A stretch of DNA of 64,000 nt from Streptomyces koelreuteriae (GTDB lineage Bacteria; Actinomycetota; Actinomycetes; Streptomycetales; Streptomycetaceae): positions 310,001-374,000 of the forward strand of contig NZ_CP075896.1 in the NCBI RefSeq assembly GCF_018604545.1, given 5' to 3'. Positions 25,560 to 34,290 of the stretch are shown piece after piece. The translations under genes and the position numbers were made by a program. Each line of letters opens with the position of its first letter. The stretch's first letter is position 1. The notes beneath the pieces are model-generated. The model worked only from the letters and a program-made list of their open reading frames with translations. It searched no databases and was not told where the DNA came from.

Positions 25560-26573
25560 GTGACCGGGAATCTTGTGGACGGGGTGCGGGGCGGGGCGGC
25601 GGGCCCGTTCCTGGAGATCGCCTGCGACGAATCGGGATCGGACGGCGAGAACCTGACGGGCGGGAACACGGACGTGTTCGCGCACGCCAGCGTCTCGCTG
25701 TCCGAGGCATCGGCCGCGGCGGCCGTAGGGGAGATCCGGGACCGGATCCGGTCGCCCGCCGAGGAGTACAAGGCGAACCACCTGCTGCGGGAGAAGCACC
25801 GCGCGGTGCTGGAGTGGCTGCTGGTGCCGGAGGGGCCGATGCACGGTCAGGCGCGGGTCCATCTCATGGAGAAGACGTTCTTCGTGGTGGACCGGGCGGT
25901 CGGCCTGCTGCTGGGCGACCCGGCAGCGGCCGTCGTCCTGTTCCGCGCGGGACGCCGGACCTTCGGGGAGGAGGGCTGGCGGGCGTTCCTGGAGGCGGCC
26001 AACCAGTTGCTGCGGGTGCGCAACAACGGCGAACCGGGCGCCCCCGTCGAGGGGTTCTACGACACGGTCGACGCCCTGTGTCGGGCGTATCCGCGTACCG
26101 ACGCGGGGAGGGTCCTGGCCCGGCTCGGGGCGACCCGGTCCCGCGCGGTGTCCTATCGGGCGGACTTCCTGGACGGACCGCCGCTGATCCCGGTGCTCAA
26201 CCCGCTGCTTCCGGCGATCGTGCGGACGGCCGCGCTGTGGAGCGGGGGCGGGCGGGAGGTCCGGCTGGTGCACGACCGGCAGAACATGCTGACGCCCGAC
26301 CGCATCGCGTGGATCGAGGAGGCGGCCCGGCGTGCGGGGGTCGGACTGGCCGGGCTGCGGCTCGTCGTCGCGCGCGAGGACGCGCGGGTGCAGGTGGCGG
26401 ACTTCCTGGCCGGGATCGCCCGCAAGATCGCCTCCGACGAGCTGAACGGGCGCGGGGACCCCGTGCTCACCGCCCTGCTGCGGCCGTACGTCGATCCGGC
26501 CTCGGTCTGGGGCGACACCCGCAGCCTGGCCCTGCTCGCCGCCCCGGCCGCCCCGGCCACCGGCCGGCGGTGA
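25560..26573 (+). CDS. DUF3800-like protein (RNase H-like fold suspected)
   Basis: The 337-residue soluble protein opens with [16 protein letters not shown], the acidic DESG motif that begins many DUF3800 proteins. The late part [11 protein letters not shown]...[13 protein letters not shown] resembles their second acidic strand and QxADxxAG motif. The middle is helical. If correct, it is a putative metal-binding nuclease-like domain of unknown role, sometimes linked to mobile or defence loci; nothing mobile is seen here. GTG 25560 is chosen because the similarity starts just after it. The assignment rests on motifs only. Confidence 0.5.
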   Translation: MTGNLVDGVRGGAAGPFLEIACDESGSDGENLTGGNTDVFAHASVSLSEASAAAAVGEIRDRIRSPAEEYKANHLLREKHRAVLEWLLVPEGPMHGQARVHLMEKTFFVVDRAVGLLLGDPAAAVVLFRAGRRTFGEEGWRAFLEAANQLLRVRNNGEPGAPVEGFYDTVDALCRAYPRTDAGRVLARLGATRSRAVSYRADFLDGPPLIPVLNPLLPAIVRTAALWSGGGREVRLVHDRQNMLTPDRIAWIEEAARRAGVGLAGLRLVVAREDARVQVADFLAGIARKIASDELNGRGDPVLTALLRPYVDPASVWGDTRSLALLAAPAAPATGRR

Positions 26574-26650
26574 AGAGATCACGCGCGCGCTGAACACGGC
26601 ACGGCTCCGCTCCGTATGGAGAACAGGGCGCTCAACTCCAGGAGGGCCCC

Positions 26651-26666
26651 GCGGTGTTCGCACCGC
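26651..26666 (+). other. Hairpin with TTCG loop before the protease gene
   Basis: GCGGTG (26651-26656) pairs with CACCGC (26661-26666) around a TTCG tetraloop, 24 nt before the ATG of the protease gene. It may protect or structure the 5' end of the message; no further role can be inferred. Confidence 0.4.
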
Positions 26667-26690
26667 GATGTTCGGGTTCGGGAGCCATGC

Positions 26691-28028
26691 ATGAGGCACG
26701 CACGACGACGGGTCGTCCGGCGAGTGACACAGCTGGCGGCCGTCGGCGGACTCCTCCTCGGAGGAACGATGGTCACCACCGCTGTGGCGAGCGAGCCCCC
26801 CGACCCAACCGTCGGCGTCCCCTACTCGGCGAAGCCGGGCACGGGCATGGGCAGCGACCTGGTGTCCCGGCTCGGGACCTCCCGCACGGCGGGGAGCTGG
26901 GTCGACTCCTCCGGGCGGCCGGTCGTCGCGGTCACCGACGAGAAGGCGGCCGCGGAGGTCAAGCGCGCCGGTGCGCAGGCGAAGATGGTGCCCCGCAGCA
27001 TGAGCGACCTCAAGTCCGCGACGTCGGCGCTGCGTTCGGCGCCGCGGGTGTCCGGGACCTCCTGGTCCCTGGACTACCAGAACAACCAGGTGGTGGTACG
27101 GGGCGACAGCACGGTCTCCTCCTCCGACTGGTCCCGGCTGACCGAGGTCGCGGACGGCATCGGCGGCTTTGTGCGCATGGAGCGCACCGAGGGCACCTTC
27201 ACGACGCGGATCAACGGCGCGGAGCCCATCCTGTCGACCGCCGGGCGCTGTTCGGCGGGCTTCAACGTGACCGACGGGAAGACCGACTACATCCTCACGG
27301 CCGGGCACTGCGGGCCCGACGGTTCCGTCTGGTTCTCGGACGACCGGGGCCGCGATCAGGTCGGCACCTCGCTGAAGGGGAGCTTTCCCGGCGACGACTA
27401 CTCCCTGGTGAAGTACGACAGCGGCAACGCGGGCAAGGGCGCGGAGGTCGTGGCGGTCGGCGAGGGCGAGGGTGTGCGGATCACGGGCGTGGCCGATGCC
27501 GAGGTCGGGAAGAAGATCTTCCGCAGCGGCAGCACCAGCGGGCTGCGCGAGGGCGAGGTGACCGCGCTGAACGCGACGGTCAACTACCCCGAGGGCACGG
27601 TCACCGGGCTGATCGAGACGAACGTGTGCGCCGAACCGGGCGACAGCGGTGGCCCGATGTTCGCCGACGGCATCGCGCTCGGTCTGACCTCGGGCGGCAG
27701 CGGTGACTGCGCCGCGGGCGGTACGACGTTCTTCCAGCCGGTGACGAAGGCGCTGACCGAGCTGGGGGTCAAGCTGATCGTGGCCAAGCAGGCCGGTGGC
27801 ACGGCACCCGCTCCGTCGGCCTCGGGCGCCGCTTCGCCCGGTTCGTCGGCACCGGTGACGGGTGAGGACGTGGCGGGCCTGCTGACCCGCCTCACCGACC
27901 CGCGCAACGTCGGCCCCGGCATGCTGGTCATCGCGGGCAGCCTCCTCGCCCTGGTGGCGACGCGCTGGATCCGCTCGGAGCAGGACCGCAAGGCGTATCG
28001 GCAGTACTACTCCGCCACTTGGGGGTGA
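26691..28028 (+). CDS. Exported trypsin-like (S1) serine protease with C-terminal membrane anchor
   Basis: The 445-residue protein has an N-terminal signal peptide (basic residues, then a hydrophobic core to about 34), a propeptide-like region, and a streptogrisin/alpha-lytic-type S1 domain. The triad is visible as H206 in LTAGHC, D236 in the DDYSLV segment, and S319 in EPGDSGGP. A Pro/Ala/Ser-rich linker leads to a C-terminal helix (about 405-425) and a short basic tail, so the enzyme should stay on the outer membrane face. ATG 26691 follows GGGAG. Typical streptogrisins are released, so the anchor is notable. Confidence 0.87.
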   Translation: MRHARRRVVRRVTQLAAVGGLLLGGTMVTTAVASEPPDPTVGVPYSAKPGTGMGSDLVSRLGTSRTAGSWVDSSGRPVVAVTDEKAAAEVKRAGAQAKMVPRSMSDLKSATSALRSAPRVSGTSWSLDYQNNQVVVRGDSTVSSSDWSRLTEVADGIGGFVRMERTEGTFTTRINGAEPILSTAGRCSAGFNVTDGKTDYILTAGHCGPDGSVWFSDDRGRDQVGTSLKGSFPGDDYSLVKYDSGNAGKGAEVVAVGEGEGVRITGVADAEVGKKIFRSGSTSGLREGEVTALNATVNYPEGTVTGLIETNVCAEPGDSGGPMFADGIALGLTSGGSGDCAAGGTTFFQPVTKALTELGVKLIVAKQAGGTAPAPSASGAASPGSSAPVTGEDVAGLLTRLTDPRNVGPGMLVIAGSLLALVATRWIRSEQDRKAYRQYYSATWG

Positions 28029-28068
28029 CCCCGCTCCGCGGGAGCAGACAGCAGAGGAAAGTGCGAGG

Positions 28069-28095
28069 GGGGCACCCGTGGATTCAGGGTGCCCC
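28069..28095. terminator. Hairpin between convergent genes
   Basis: GGGGCACCC (28069-28077) pairs perfectly with GGGTGCCCC (28087-28095) around a 9-nt loop, between the protease stop (28028) and the stop of the small minus-strand gene (28136). It can serve both directions. Confidence 0.75.
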
Positions 28096-28135
28096 GGGGA
28101 CGAGGGTCCGACGCGTCAGCGGACCTGGATGACGC

Positions 28136-28309
28136 TCAGGCCGCCGGCGCGGGCTGCGGGGCCGCGGCGGCCCACTCCAGGACGAGCCGCCGATATTCCT
28201 CACGCTGCTCGCCGCTCAGTGTCCCGCCCGACCGGCGCCACAGGGCCCGGATCTCCTCGTTGACCTCGTCAGCCGATCGCTCGGGTGAGGATTCAACAGT
28301 GGTGGACAT
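28136..28309 (-). CDS. Small conserved-looking protein
   Basis: The 57-residue charged protein has a helical core EVNEEIRALWRRSGGTLSGEQREEYRRLVLEW and an Ala/Pro-rich tail. No family name is known to me. ATG 28309 has no ribosome-binding site but TATGCT ends exactly 7 nt upstream, pointing to a leaderless message. The helical part looks like a folded two-helix unit rather than random GC-rich reading frame, which supports it as a gene. Confidence 0.6.
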   Translation of the reverse strand: MSTTVESSPERSADEVNEEIRALWRRSGGTLSGEQREEYRRLVLEWAAAAPQPAPAA

Positions 28310-28316
28310 GGTGTGA

Positions 28317-28322
28317 AGCATA
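28317..28322 (-). promoter_or_regulatory. -10 element of the small gene at 28136-28309
   Basis: Minus-strand TATGCT ends 7 nt before the ATG, as expected for leaderless transcription. No clear -35 was found. Confidence 0.5.
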
Positions 28323-28421
28323 CGGTCCCGGACGTGAAGGCGATGTGAGTAATCACGAGCCAATCGGGCATTCCGGACAGTGTTGCTGATCACGTCCATC
28401 TCCCGGTAAACGTGAGCCTGT

Positions 28422-29582
28422 TCACGCTTCGGCTGATCCCAGGACCAGCACCTTGATAGCCAACACGGCCGCGCCGCGCGCCCAGTCGTGAAAATCGGAC
28501 ACCTTCGTCTCGAGGTCGACCGGTGCGGCCAGGGGATGCCGGTTGTCGCGGATGGTCTCCTCGACCGTCTCGCCCGCCACATCCATCAGCCCGACCCCCT
28601 CCCCCGCGAGCAGGATCCTCTGCGGCATCACGAAGTTGGAGATCTGGGCGACGAGCGTGCCCAGCGCGCGTGCGGCCTCGCCGATGACCCGGGCGGGCAT
28701 CGGGTCCCCGGCGGCGGCGAGCGCGAGGATCTCCTCGTAGGTCCGGTCGCGGCCGGTGGCGGCCTGGACCTGGTAGCGGATGTTGGGGATGGTCAGCAGC
28801 GAGACGGCGCTGCCGCGCCGGCCGTCCGGGGTGAGCGGGCCGCTCGGGTCGACGATCCAGTGACGGCCGAAGCCGCGGTCCTCCTCGGCGCAGGACACCC
28901 GCTTGCCGCCCAGGACGAGCCCGTAGCCGATGCCGGCGCCGATGGTGAGGACGGCGAAGCGGTCCAGGCCGCGTCCGGCGCCGAACCAGGTCTCGGCCTC
29001 GACCAGGGCGGCGACGTCGTTCTCGACGACCACGGGCAGCCCGGTGCGCTCCTCGACGAGTTCGGCGAGGGGGACGTCCCGCCACAGCAGGAAGGGGGAC
29101 TCTCCGACCACGGCCCGGTCCCGGACGAAGCCGCCCACCCCGATGCCGATCCCGGCGATCCGGGGGTGCTCGGCGGCCAGTTCGGCGGTCATCGCGCCGA
29201 GCAGGTCGGCGACCTCGGCGGGGTCGTGGGTGGTGAGCGGACGGTCGTGGCGGGCGACGATATGGCTGCGCAGGGTGGTGACGACGCAGTAGACCGTGTC
29301 CTCGGTGATCTTGAAGCCGAGGAAGGACCCCGAGTCGGCGACGACGTCCAGCGGCTGCGAGGGGCGGCCCTGGCGGGCCTCCGCCGGGGCTTCGGCCTCG
29401 GCGGCCTCGATCAGCAGGTTCGACTCGATCAGCGGCTTGGTCAGCCGGGTGAGGCTGCCGGGCGACAGGCCGAGCCTGCGGGCGAGCTCGGTCCGGGACA
29501 GCGGGCCGTGGACGAGTACTTCGATCGCCACGGAGCGCTCCCCCGCGCTCAGCGGCAGCCAGCCGGCGGTGCCTGCGGTCAT
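28422..29582 (-). CDS. ROK family transcriptional regulator lacking the zinc-site cysteines
   Basis: The 386-residue protein has a winged helix-turn-helix (about residues 10-65: LSRTELARRLGLSPGSLTRLTKPLIE) and a ROK domain with VGGFVRDRAVVGESP, VVVENDVAALVEAE and LTIGAGIGYGLVLGG. Where the family has H...CxCGxxGC, this protein reads HWIVDPSGPLTPDGRRGS: the histidine remains but the cysteines do not. It probably binds sugar without zinc and without kinase activity. It is divergent from the sugar importer operon at 29755 and is its likely regulator; repeated TTTCGCAC half-sites lie between. Confidence 0.87.
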   Translation of the reverse strand: MTAGTAGWLPLSAGERSVAIEVLVHGPLSRTELARRLGLSPGSLTRLTKPLIESNLLIEAAEAEAPAEARQGRPSQPLDVVADSGSFLGFKITEDTVYCVVTTLRSHIVARHDRPLTTHDPAEVADLLGAMTAELAAEHPRIAGIGIGVGGFVRDRAVVGESPFLLWRDVPLAELVEERTGLPVVVENDVAALVEAETWFGAGRGLDRFAVLTIGAGIGYGLVLGGKRVSCAEEDRGFGRHWIVDPSGPLTPDGRRGSAVSLLTIPNIRYQVQAATGRDRTYEEILALAAAGDPMPARVIGEAARALGTLVAQISNFVMPQRILLAGEGVGLMDVAGETVEETIRDNRHPLAAPVDLETKVSDFHDWARGAAVLAIKVLVLGSAEA

Positions 29583-29608
29583 GTACGTCCGACTCCCCTC
29601 AGCTCTTT

Positions 29609-29702
29609 TTTTCGCACTGAAACCAACATGACCACTCTACGGCGATGAAGGTTCGTGCGAAAAGATGTTTGCGCACCCCTTGACGCAGCAATTGTTTCGC
29701 AC
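29609..29702. promoter_or_regulatory. Array of TTTCGCAC half-sites and promoter between ROK gene and importer
   Basis: TTTTCGCAC (29609-29617) is matched by its inverse GTGCGAAAA (29655-29663); a further direct TTTCGCAC lies at 29695-29702 and a variant TTTGCGCAC at 29668-29676. A plus-strand TTGACG at 29680-29685 is a probable -35 for the importer operon, so the last half-site falls on the spacer or -10. A minus-strand TAGAGT (29634-29639) may be the ROK gene's -10. The arrangement fits ROK binding at several sites. Confidence 0.55.
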
Positions 29703-29754
29703 CAAAAGTAAGTCCCGCCAGAGGACGAGCCGCCGTATGCGAGGGAGTCGCCCG

Positions 29755-30720
29755 ATGACCATCGCCTCCAGCAGTCCTCCGTCGCGTCTGCCCGCGGGCG
29801 GCGCCGCGGAGGCACGCACCAAACCCAGGACACATCGGACCGAGGTGGGGGACGACCGGGGAGACGGACGGCTGGCCGCGGTGTTCATCGCGCCGGCGAT
29901 GCTCGGCTTCCTGGTCTTCCTGCTCTGGCCGACGCTCCGGGGCATCTATCTGAGCTTCACCCGCTACAACCTGCTGACCCCGGCGGAGTGGGTGGGCCTG
30001 GACAACTACGTCCGCATGGTCAACGACCCCATCTTCTGGGACTCGCTGTGGGTCACCGTCGAGTACGTCGTCATCAACATCGGCGTGCAGACGCTCGCGG
30101 CGCTCGCCATGGCCGTCCTGCTGCAGCGGCTGACCCGGTCGGCGATGCTGCGCGGGATCGTGCTCACGCCGTACCTGATGTCGAACGTCGTGGCCGGCCT
30201 CGTCTGGCTGTGGATCCTCGACACACAACTCGGCATCGGCAACGAGATCGTCAGCGCCCTCGGCGCCGGCCGCATCCCGTTCCTCGCCGACGAAACCTGG
30301 GCCATCCCGACGATCGCACTCATCAATGTGTGGCGGCACGTCGGCTACACCGCCCTGCTGCTGTTCGCCGGCCTCCAGGCCATCCCCAACGACATGTACG
30401 AGGCGGCCCGGGTGGACGGCGCGAGCGAGTGGCGGATGTTCTGGCGGATCACCATGCCGCTGCTGCGGCCGGTGCTCGCCGTGGTGCTGATCATGACCGT
30501 GATCGGGTCGTTCCAGGTGTTCGACACCGTGGCCGTGACCACCGCGGGCGGTCCTGCGAACGCGACCAACGTGCTCCAGTACTACATCTACGGCTCGGCC
30601 TTCGGGCGCTTCCAGTTCGGCTACGCCTCGGCCATGTCCGTCGCCCTGCTGGTCGTGCTGAGCGCGATCACGATCCTGCAGTACCGGCTCACCCGGGCCG
30701 GCCGGACCGACCTCGGCTGA
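29755..30720 (+). CDS. Sugar ABC transporter permease (MalF type)
   Basis: The 321-residue protein has a hydrophilic N-tail of about 40 residues, six membrane segments and an EAA loop (EAARVDGASEWRMFWRITMP) near residues 222-241. It pairs with the permease encoded 18 bp downstream. ATG 29755 follows GAGGGAG; the frame is open upstream to 29665, but that part lies in the promoter region. No ATPase gene is present in the operon, as in the module at 3.7-8.8 kb. Confidence 0.9.
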   Translation: MTIASSSPPSRLPAGGAAEARTKPRTHRTEVGDDRGDGRLAAVFIAPAMLGFLVFLLWPTLRGIYLSFTRYNLLTPAEWVGLDNYVRMVNDPIFWDSLWVTVEYVVINIGVQTLAALAMAVLLQRLTRSAMLRGIVLTPYLMSNVVAGLVWLWILDTQLGIGNEIVSALGAGRIPFLADETWAIPTIALINVWRHVGYTALLLFAGLQAIPNDMYEAARVDGASEWRMFWRITMPLLRPVLAVVLIMTVIGSFQVFDTVAVTTAGGPANATNVLQYYIYGSAFGRFQFGYASAMSVALLVVLSAITILQYRLTRAGRTDLG

Positions 30721-30738
30721 CGGAAGGGAGACACCGAC

Positions 30739-31662
30739 ATGGCCACCGTGACGACAACGACGCCCACGACCGTGCGACCGGCCCGGCGCAGGTTCTCCTT
30801 CGGGAAAGCCGCCGCCTGGACCGTGATGGGACTGATCGTCCTCATCACCATGCTGCCGTTCTACTGGATCCTGCGCACCGCGCTCTCCACCAACGCCGGC
30901 CTCAGCGCCGACCCGACCAACCCGCTGCCGGTGGACCTCACCACGAGCGGATTCGAGCGGGCCCTGGGCATGCAGTCGGCCGAGGAGGCCGTCAAACAGG
31001 GCGGCGCGGGCGGCGGGCTGGACTTCTGGCGCTATCTGCTCAACTCCGTGCTGGTCTCGACCCTGATCACCGGCTGTCAGATCTTCTTCTCCGCGATGGC
31101 CGCGTACGCCTTCTCGCGGCTGCGCTGGCGGGGCCGGGACAAGGTGTTCGGGCTGTTCCTGGCCGGGATGATGGTGCCGGCCATCTTCACCCTGCTGCCG
31201 AACTTCGTGCTCATCAAGCAACTGCACCTGATCGACACGCTCCTCGGTATCGCGCTGCCCACGATGTTCATGACGCCGTTCGCGGTGTTCTTCCTGCGGC
31301 AGTTCTTCATGAACATCCCCCGCGAGGTCGAGGAGGCCGCGCTGCTCGACGGCGCCGGGAAGATCAAGATCTTCTTCCGGGTGGTGCTGCCGATGGCGTC
31401 CACACCGATCATCACGCTGGGCGTGCTGACGTACATCACCTCCTGGAACGACTACTTCTGGCCGCTGATGGTCTCCTACAGCGACAGCTCGCGGGTGCTG
31501 ACCGTGGCGCTGGCGGTCTTCCGGGCGCAGACCCCGGCGACCGGCGTCGACTGGTCCGGGCTCATGGCGGCGACGCTGATCGCCGCGCTGCCGATGCTCG
31601 TGCTGTTCGCCTGCTTCGCGCGACGCATCGTCAGCTCCATCGGCTTCACCGGGATCAAGTAA
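30739..31662 (+). CDS. Sugar ABC transporter permease (MalG type)
   Basis: The 307-residue protein has six membrane segments and an EAA loop (EEAALLDGAGKIKIFFRVVLP) near 193-213. An insertion of about 30 residues after the first helix (ADPTNPLPVDLTTSGFERAL and on) forms an extracellular loop typical of MalG relatives. ATG 30739 follows GAAGGGAG. It lies between the first permease and the binding-protein gene, with 7 bp before the latter. Confidence 0.9.
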   Translation: MATVTTTTPTTVRPARRRFSFGKAAAWTVMGLIVLITMLPFYWILRTALSTNAGLSADPTNPLPVDLTTSGFERALGMQSAEEAVKQGGAGGGLDFWRYLLNSVLVSTLITGCQIFFSAMAAYAFSRLRWRGRDKVFGLFLAGMMVPAIFTLLPNFVLIKQLHLIDTLLGIALPTMFMTPFAVFFLRQFFMNIPREVEEAALLDGAGKIKIFFRVVLPMASTPIITLGVLTYITSWNDYFWPLMVSYSDSSRVLTVALAVFRAQTPATGVDWSGLMAATLIAALPMLVLFACFARRIVSSIGFTGIK

Positions 31663-31669
31663 GGGGACT

Positions 31670-33022
31670 ATGATGCGAATTCGACTTCGTCCGCTTCTCG
31701 CGGCGACCGGAGCGCTGGCGCTGTCCCTGGTCAGCGGATGCGCGGGGGGCGGCGCTGCCGGATCCTCCGCGAACACCGTCACGTACTGGCTGTGGGACGC
31801 CAACCAGCTCCCCGCCTACCAGGCCTGTGCCAAGGGGTTCGAGAAGGAGAACCCCGGGCTCAAGGTGAAGATCACGCAGCTCGGCTGGAGCGACTACTGG
31901 ACCAAGCTCACCGCCGGGTTGATCGCGGGCACCGCGCCGGACGTGTTCACCGACCACATCCAGAACTTCGGCCAGTTCGTCGATCTGAAGGCCCTCGAAC
32001 CGCTCGACGACCTCGGCATCGAGAACTCCGACTACCAGCCGGGCCTCGCCGCCAACTGGATCGGCAAGGACGGCCACCGCTACGGCGCTCCCAAGGACTG
32101 GGACACCGTCTCGCTGTTCTACAACTCCAAGATGACCGCGGAGGCCGGGCTCACCGCCGAGCAGATGGGCGAGCTGTCCTGGAACCCGAAGGACGGCGGC
32201 ACCTTCGAGAAGGCCATCGCCCACCTCACGATCGACAGGAAGGGCAAGCGGGGCGACGAGCCGGGCTTCGACAAGAACAACGTCAAGGTGTACGGCCTCG
32301 CCACGGGCGGCGGCGGCTTCGGCGACGGCCAGACGCAGTGGAGCCCCTTCACCGGCTCCGCCGGGTGGAACTACCTGAACAAGGCGCGCTGGGGCACGAA
32401 GTACCAGTACGACAGCAAGACCTTCCAGTCGGTCGTCGACTGGTACTTCGGCCTGGCGAAGAAGGGCTACATGCCGCCGCTGTCGGACTACAACATCCAG
32501 TCCAACCAGCAGAACACGCAGGTCGCGGCGGGGAAGGCGGCCACGACCTTCGACGGGGCCTGGATGATCTCCACCTACACGGGCTTCAAGGGCCGGGACA
32601 TCAAGACGGCCGCGACGCCGGTCGGACCGACCGGCAAGCGCGCCACCATGATGAACGGCCTCGCGGACTCCATCACGAAGGCGTCCAAGAACAAGGCGGG
32701 CGCCAAGAAGTGGGTGGCGTATCTGGCCTCGGACGAGTGCCAGACCGTCGTGGGCAAGTACGGCGTCGTCTTCCCCGCCACCGCGGCCGGGACCGAGGCC
32801 GCCGTCGCCGCGTACCGGAAGAAGGGCATCGACGTCTCGTCGTTCACCGAACCCGTGGCCGACAAGAAGCGCTTCCGGACGTTCTCCTACCCGATCGCCA
32901 GCTACTCCGCGGACATGACGGCGCTCATGCAGCCGGCGATGGAGGACATCTACGGCAACGGAAAGCCCGTCAGCAGCCTCGACCAGACCAACGACCAGAT
33001 CAACCTGATCCTCTCGCAGTGA
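31670..33022 (+). CDS. Sugar-binding lipoprotein of ABC importer
   Basis: The 450-residue protein has a short signal (RLRPLLAATGALALS) and lipobox LVSGC with the lipidated Cys near residue 25. The mature protein is a family-1 solute-binding protein (ANTVTYWLWDANQLPAY, TAGLIAGTAPDVFTDH, KDWDTVSLFYN, TTFDGAWMIS). ATG 31670 lies 4 nt after AAGGGG; the adjacent ATG at 31673 gives better spacing and is equally likely. Unlike the other module, the binding protein follows the permeases. Confidence 0.9.
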   Translation: MMRIRLRPLLAATGALALSLVSGCAGGGAAGSSANTVTYWLWDANQLPAYQACAKGFEKENPGLKVKITQLGWSDYWTKLTAGLIAGTAPDVFTDHIQNFGQFVDLKALEPLDDLGIENSDYQPGLAANWIGKDGHRYGAPKDWDTVSLFYNSKMTAEAGLTAEQMGELSWNPKDGGTFEKAIAHLTIDRKGKRGDEPGFDKNNVKVYGLATGGGGFGDGQTQWSPFTGSAGWNYLNKARWGTKYQYDSKTFQSVVDWYFGLAKKGYMPPLSDYNIQSNQQNTQVAAGKAATTFDGAWMISTYTGFKGRDIKTAATPVGPTGKRATMMNGLADSITKASKNKAGAKKWVAYLASDECQTVVGKYGVVFPATAAGTEAAVAAYRKKGIDVSSFTEPVADKKRFRTFSYPIASYSADMTALMQPAMEDIYGNGKPVSSLDQTNDQINLILSQ

Positions 33023-33050
33023 TCACCCGCACAGTGAAGGGCATGCTCCT

Positions 33051-34250
33051 ATGACGTTCTCCCTCGGCATCGTCGGCGCCGGACAGTTCTCGGGCCAGTT
33101 CGCCACCCTGTTCCAGGCCCACCCCGGCGTCGGCGACGTCTACGTCACCGACCTGCTGCCCGAGAGGGCCGAACAGCTCGCCTCCGCCCAGGGGCTCGCG
33201 GGCACCTTCCCGTCGTACCAGGCCATGCTGGAGTCGGAGGACGTCGACGCGGTCGCGATCTTCACCCAGCGCTGGACGCACGGCCCGCTGGTGCTGCAGG
33301 GCCTCAACGCCGGCAAGCACGTGTACTCCGCGGTCCCCATGGCGATCAGCACGGAGGAGATCGCGGCGATCATCGACACGGTCAAGGCCACCGGCCTGAC
33401 GTACATGATGGGCGAGACCAGCGAGTACAACCCGGCGACCGTCCACGCCCGCAACCAGATCGCCGAAGGCGCCTTCGGGCGGCTCTTCTACGCCGAGGGC
33501 GACTACGTCCACGACATGGACCTGGGCTTCTACGAGGCCTACCAGTACAGCGGCGGCGAGAACTGGAAGGCCACCGCCAGCTATCCCCCGCTGCTGTACC
33601 CGACGCACGCGATCGGCGGGGTGCTGGGCGCCTGGCAGACGCACGCCGTCAGCGTGTCGGCGATCGGTGTCCTCGACGACCGGGGCGACGGCGTCTTCGA
33701 CAAGGACGTCAGCCAGTTCGGCAACGACTTCTCCAACGCCACCGCGCTGTTCGAGGTCGCCGGCGGCGGCTCGTTCCGTACGAACGAATTCCGGCGGGTC
33801 GGCTACCCCTCGCACATCCGCGAGTCGCGCTTCCGCTTCTTCGGCACCGAGGCGAGCATGGAGCAGCTCGCCACGGTCGCCCTGTGGCAGGACAAGCAGG
33901 GGGTGAAGGACATCAGCGAACTGCTGGAGCCCAAGCCCACCATGGCTCCCGACGACCCGTCGCTGCGGCACATCGCGCCGGAGCTGCGGGCCGCCTTCAC
34001 CTCCGGGTCGGCTCCCGTGCACGACCGTGAGCGGCTGCCGAGGGAGTTCGACCACCTCCACAACGGCCACGAGGGCAGCCACCACTTCCTGGTGGACGAC
34101 TTCGTGACCGCCGTCAACTCGCGCACCCTGCCGTCGGTGAACGCGTGGGTGGCCGCCCGCTACACCCTGCCCGGCATCATCGCGCACGAGTCCGCGCGGC
34201 AGGGCGGGGTACGGCTGGAGATCCCGGACTTCGGGGACGCGCCCCAGTAG
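33051..34250 (+). CDS. Gfo/Idh/MocA family oxidoreductase
   Basis: The 399-residue protein has an N-terminal Rossmann fold (LGIVGAGQFSGQFATLF) and the family's GKHVYSAVPMA segment, where EKP is usual: the canonical catalytic lysine position reads VPM here, so chemistry may differ or the residue is supplied elsewhere. A C-terminal beta-sheet domain follows, with a late HEGSHHFLVDDF segment. It probably oxidises or epimerises the imported sugar using NAD(P). It is last gene of the importer operon, 28 bp after the binding-protein stop. Confidence 0.83.
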   Translation: MTFSLGIVGAGQFSGQFATLFQAHPGVGDVYVTDLLPERAEQLASAQGLAGTFPSYQAMLESEDVDAVAIFTQRWTHGPLVLQGLNAGKHVYSAVPMAISTEEIAAIIDTVKATGLTYMMGETSEYNPATVHARNQIAEGAFGRLFYAEGDYVHDMDLGFYEAYQYSGGENWKATASYPPLLYPTHAIGGVLGAWQTHAVSVSAIGVLDDRGDGVFDKDVSQFGNDFSNATALFEVAGGGSFRTNEFRRVGYPSHIRESRFRFFGTEASMEQLATVALWQDKQGVKDISELLEPKPTMAPDDPSLRHIAPELRAAFTSGSAPVHDRERLPREFDHLHNGHEGSHHFLVDDFVTAVNSRTLPSVNAWVAARYTLPGIIAHESARQGGVRLEIPDFGDAPQ

Positions 34251-34262
34251 GTGCCGGGGCGG

Positions 34263-34290
34263 GCCGGGTGCCTGGGATCAGGTGCCCGGC
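34263..34290. terminator. Hairpin between convergent genes
   Basis: Bases 34263-34273 pair with 34280-34290 (11 bp including two G-U wobbles) around the loop GGGATC. It lies 13 nt after the oxidoreductase stop and overlaps the last codons of the convergent L,D-transpeptidase gene, so it should terminate the sugar operon. Confidence 0.65.

Noticed and set aside
28488..29648. Open frame of 386 codons on the plus strand opposite the second ROK gene
   Set aside because: It mirrors the ROK coding frame exactly in extent and has no domain; an antisense shadow.
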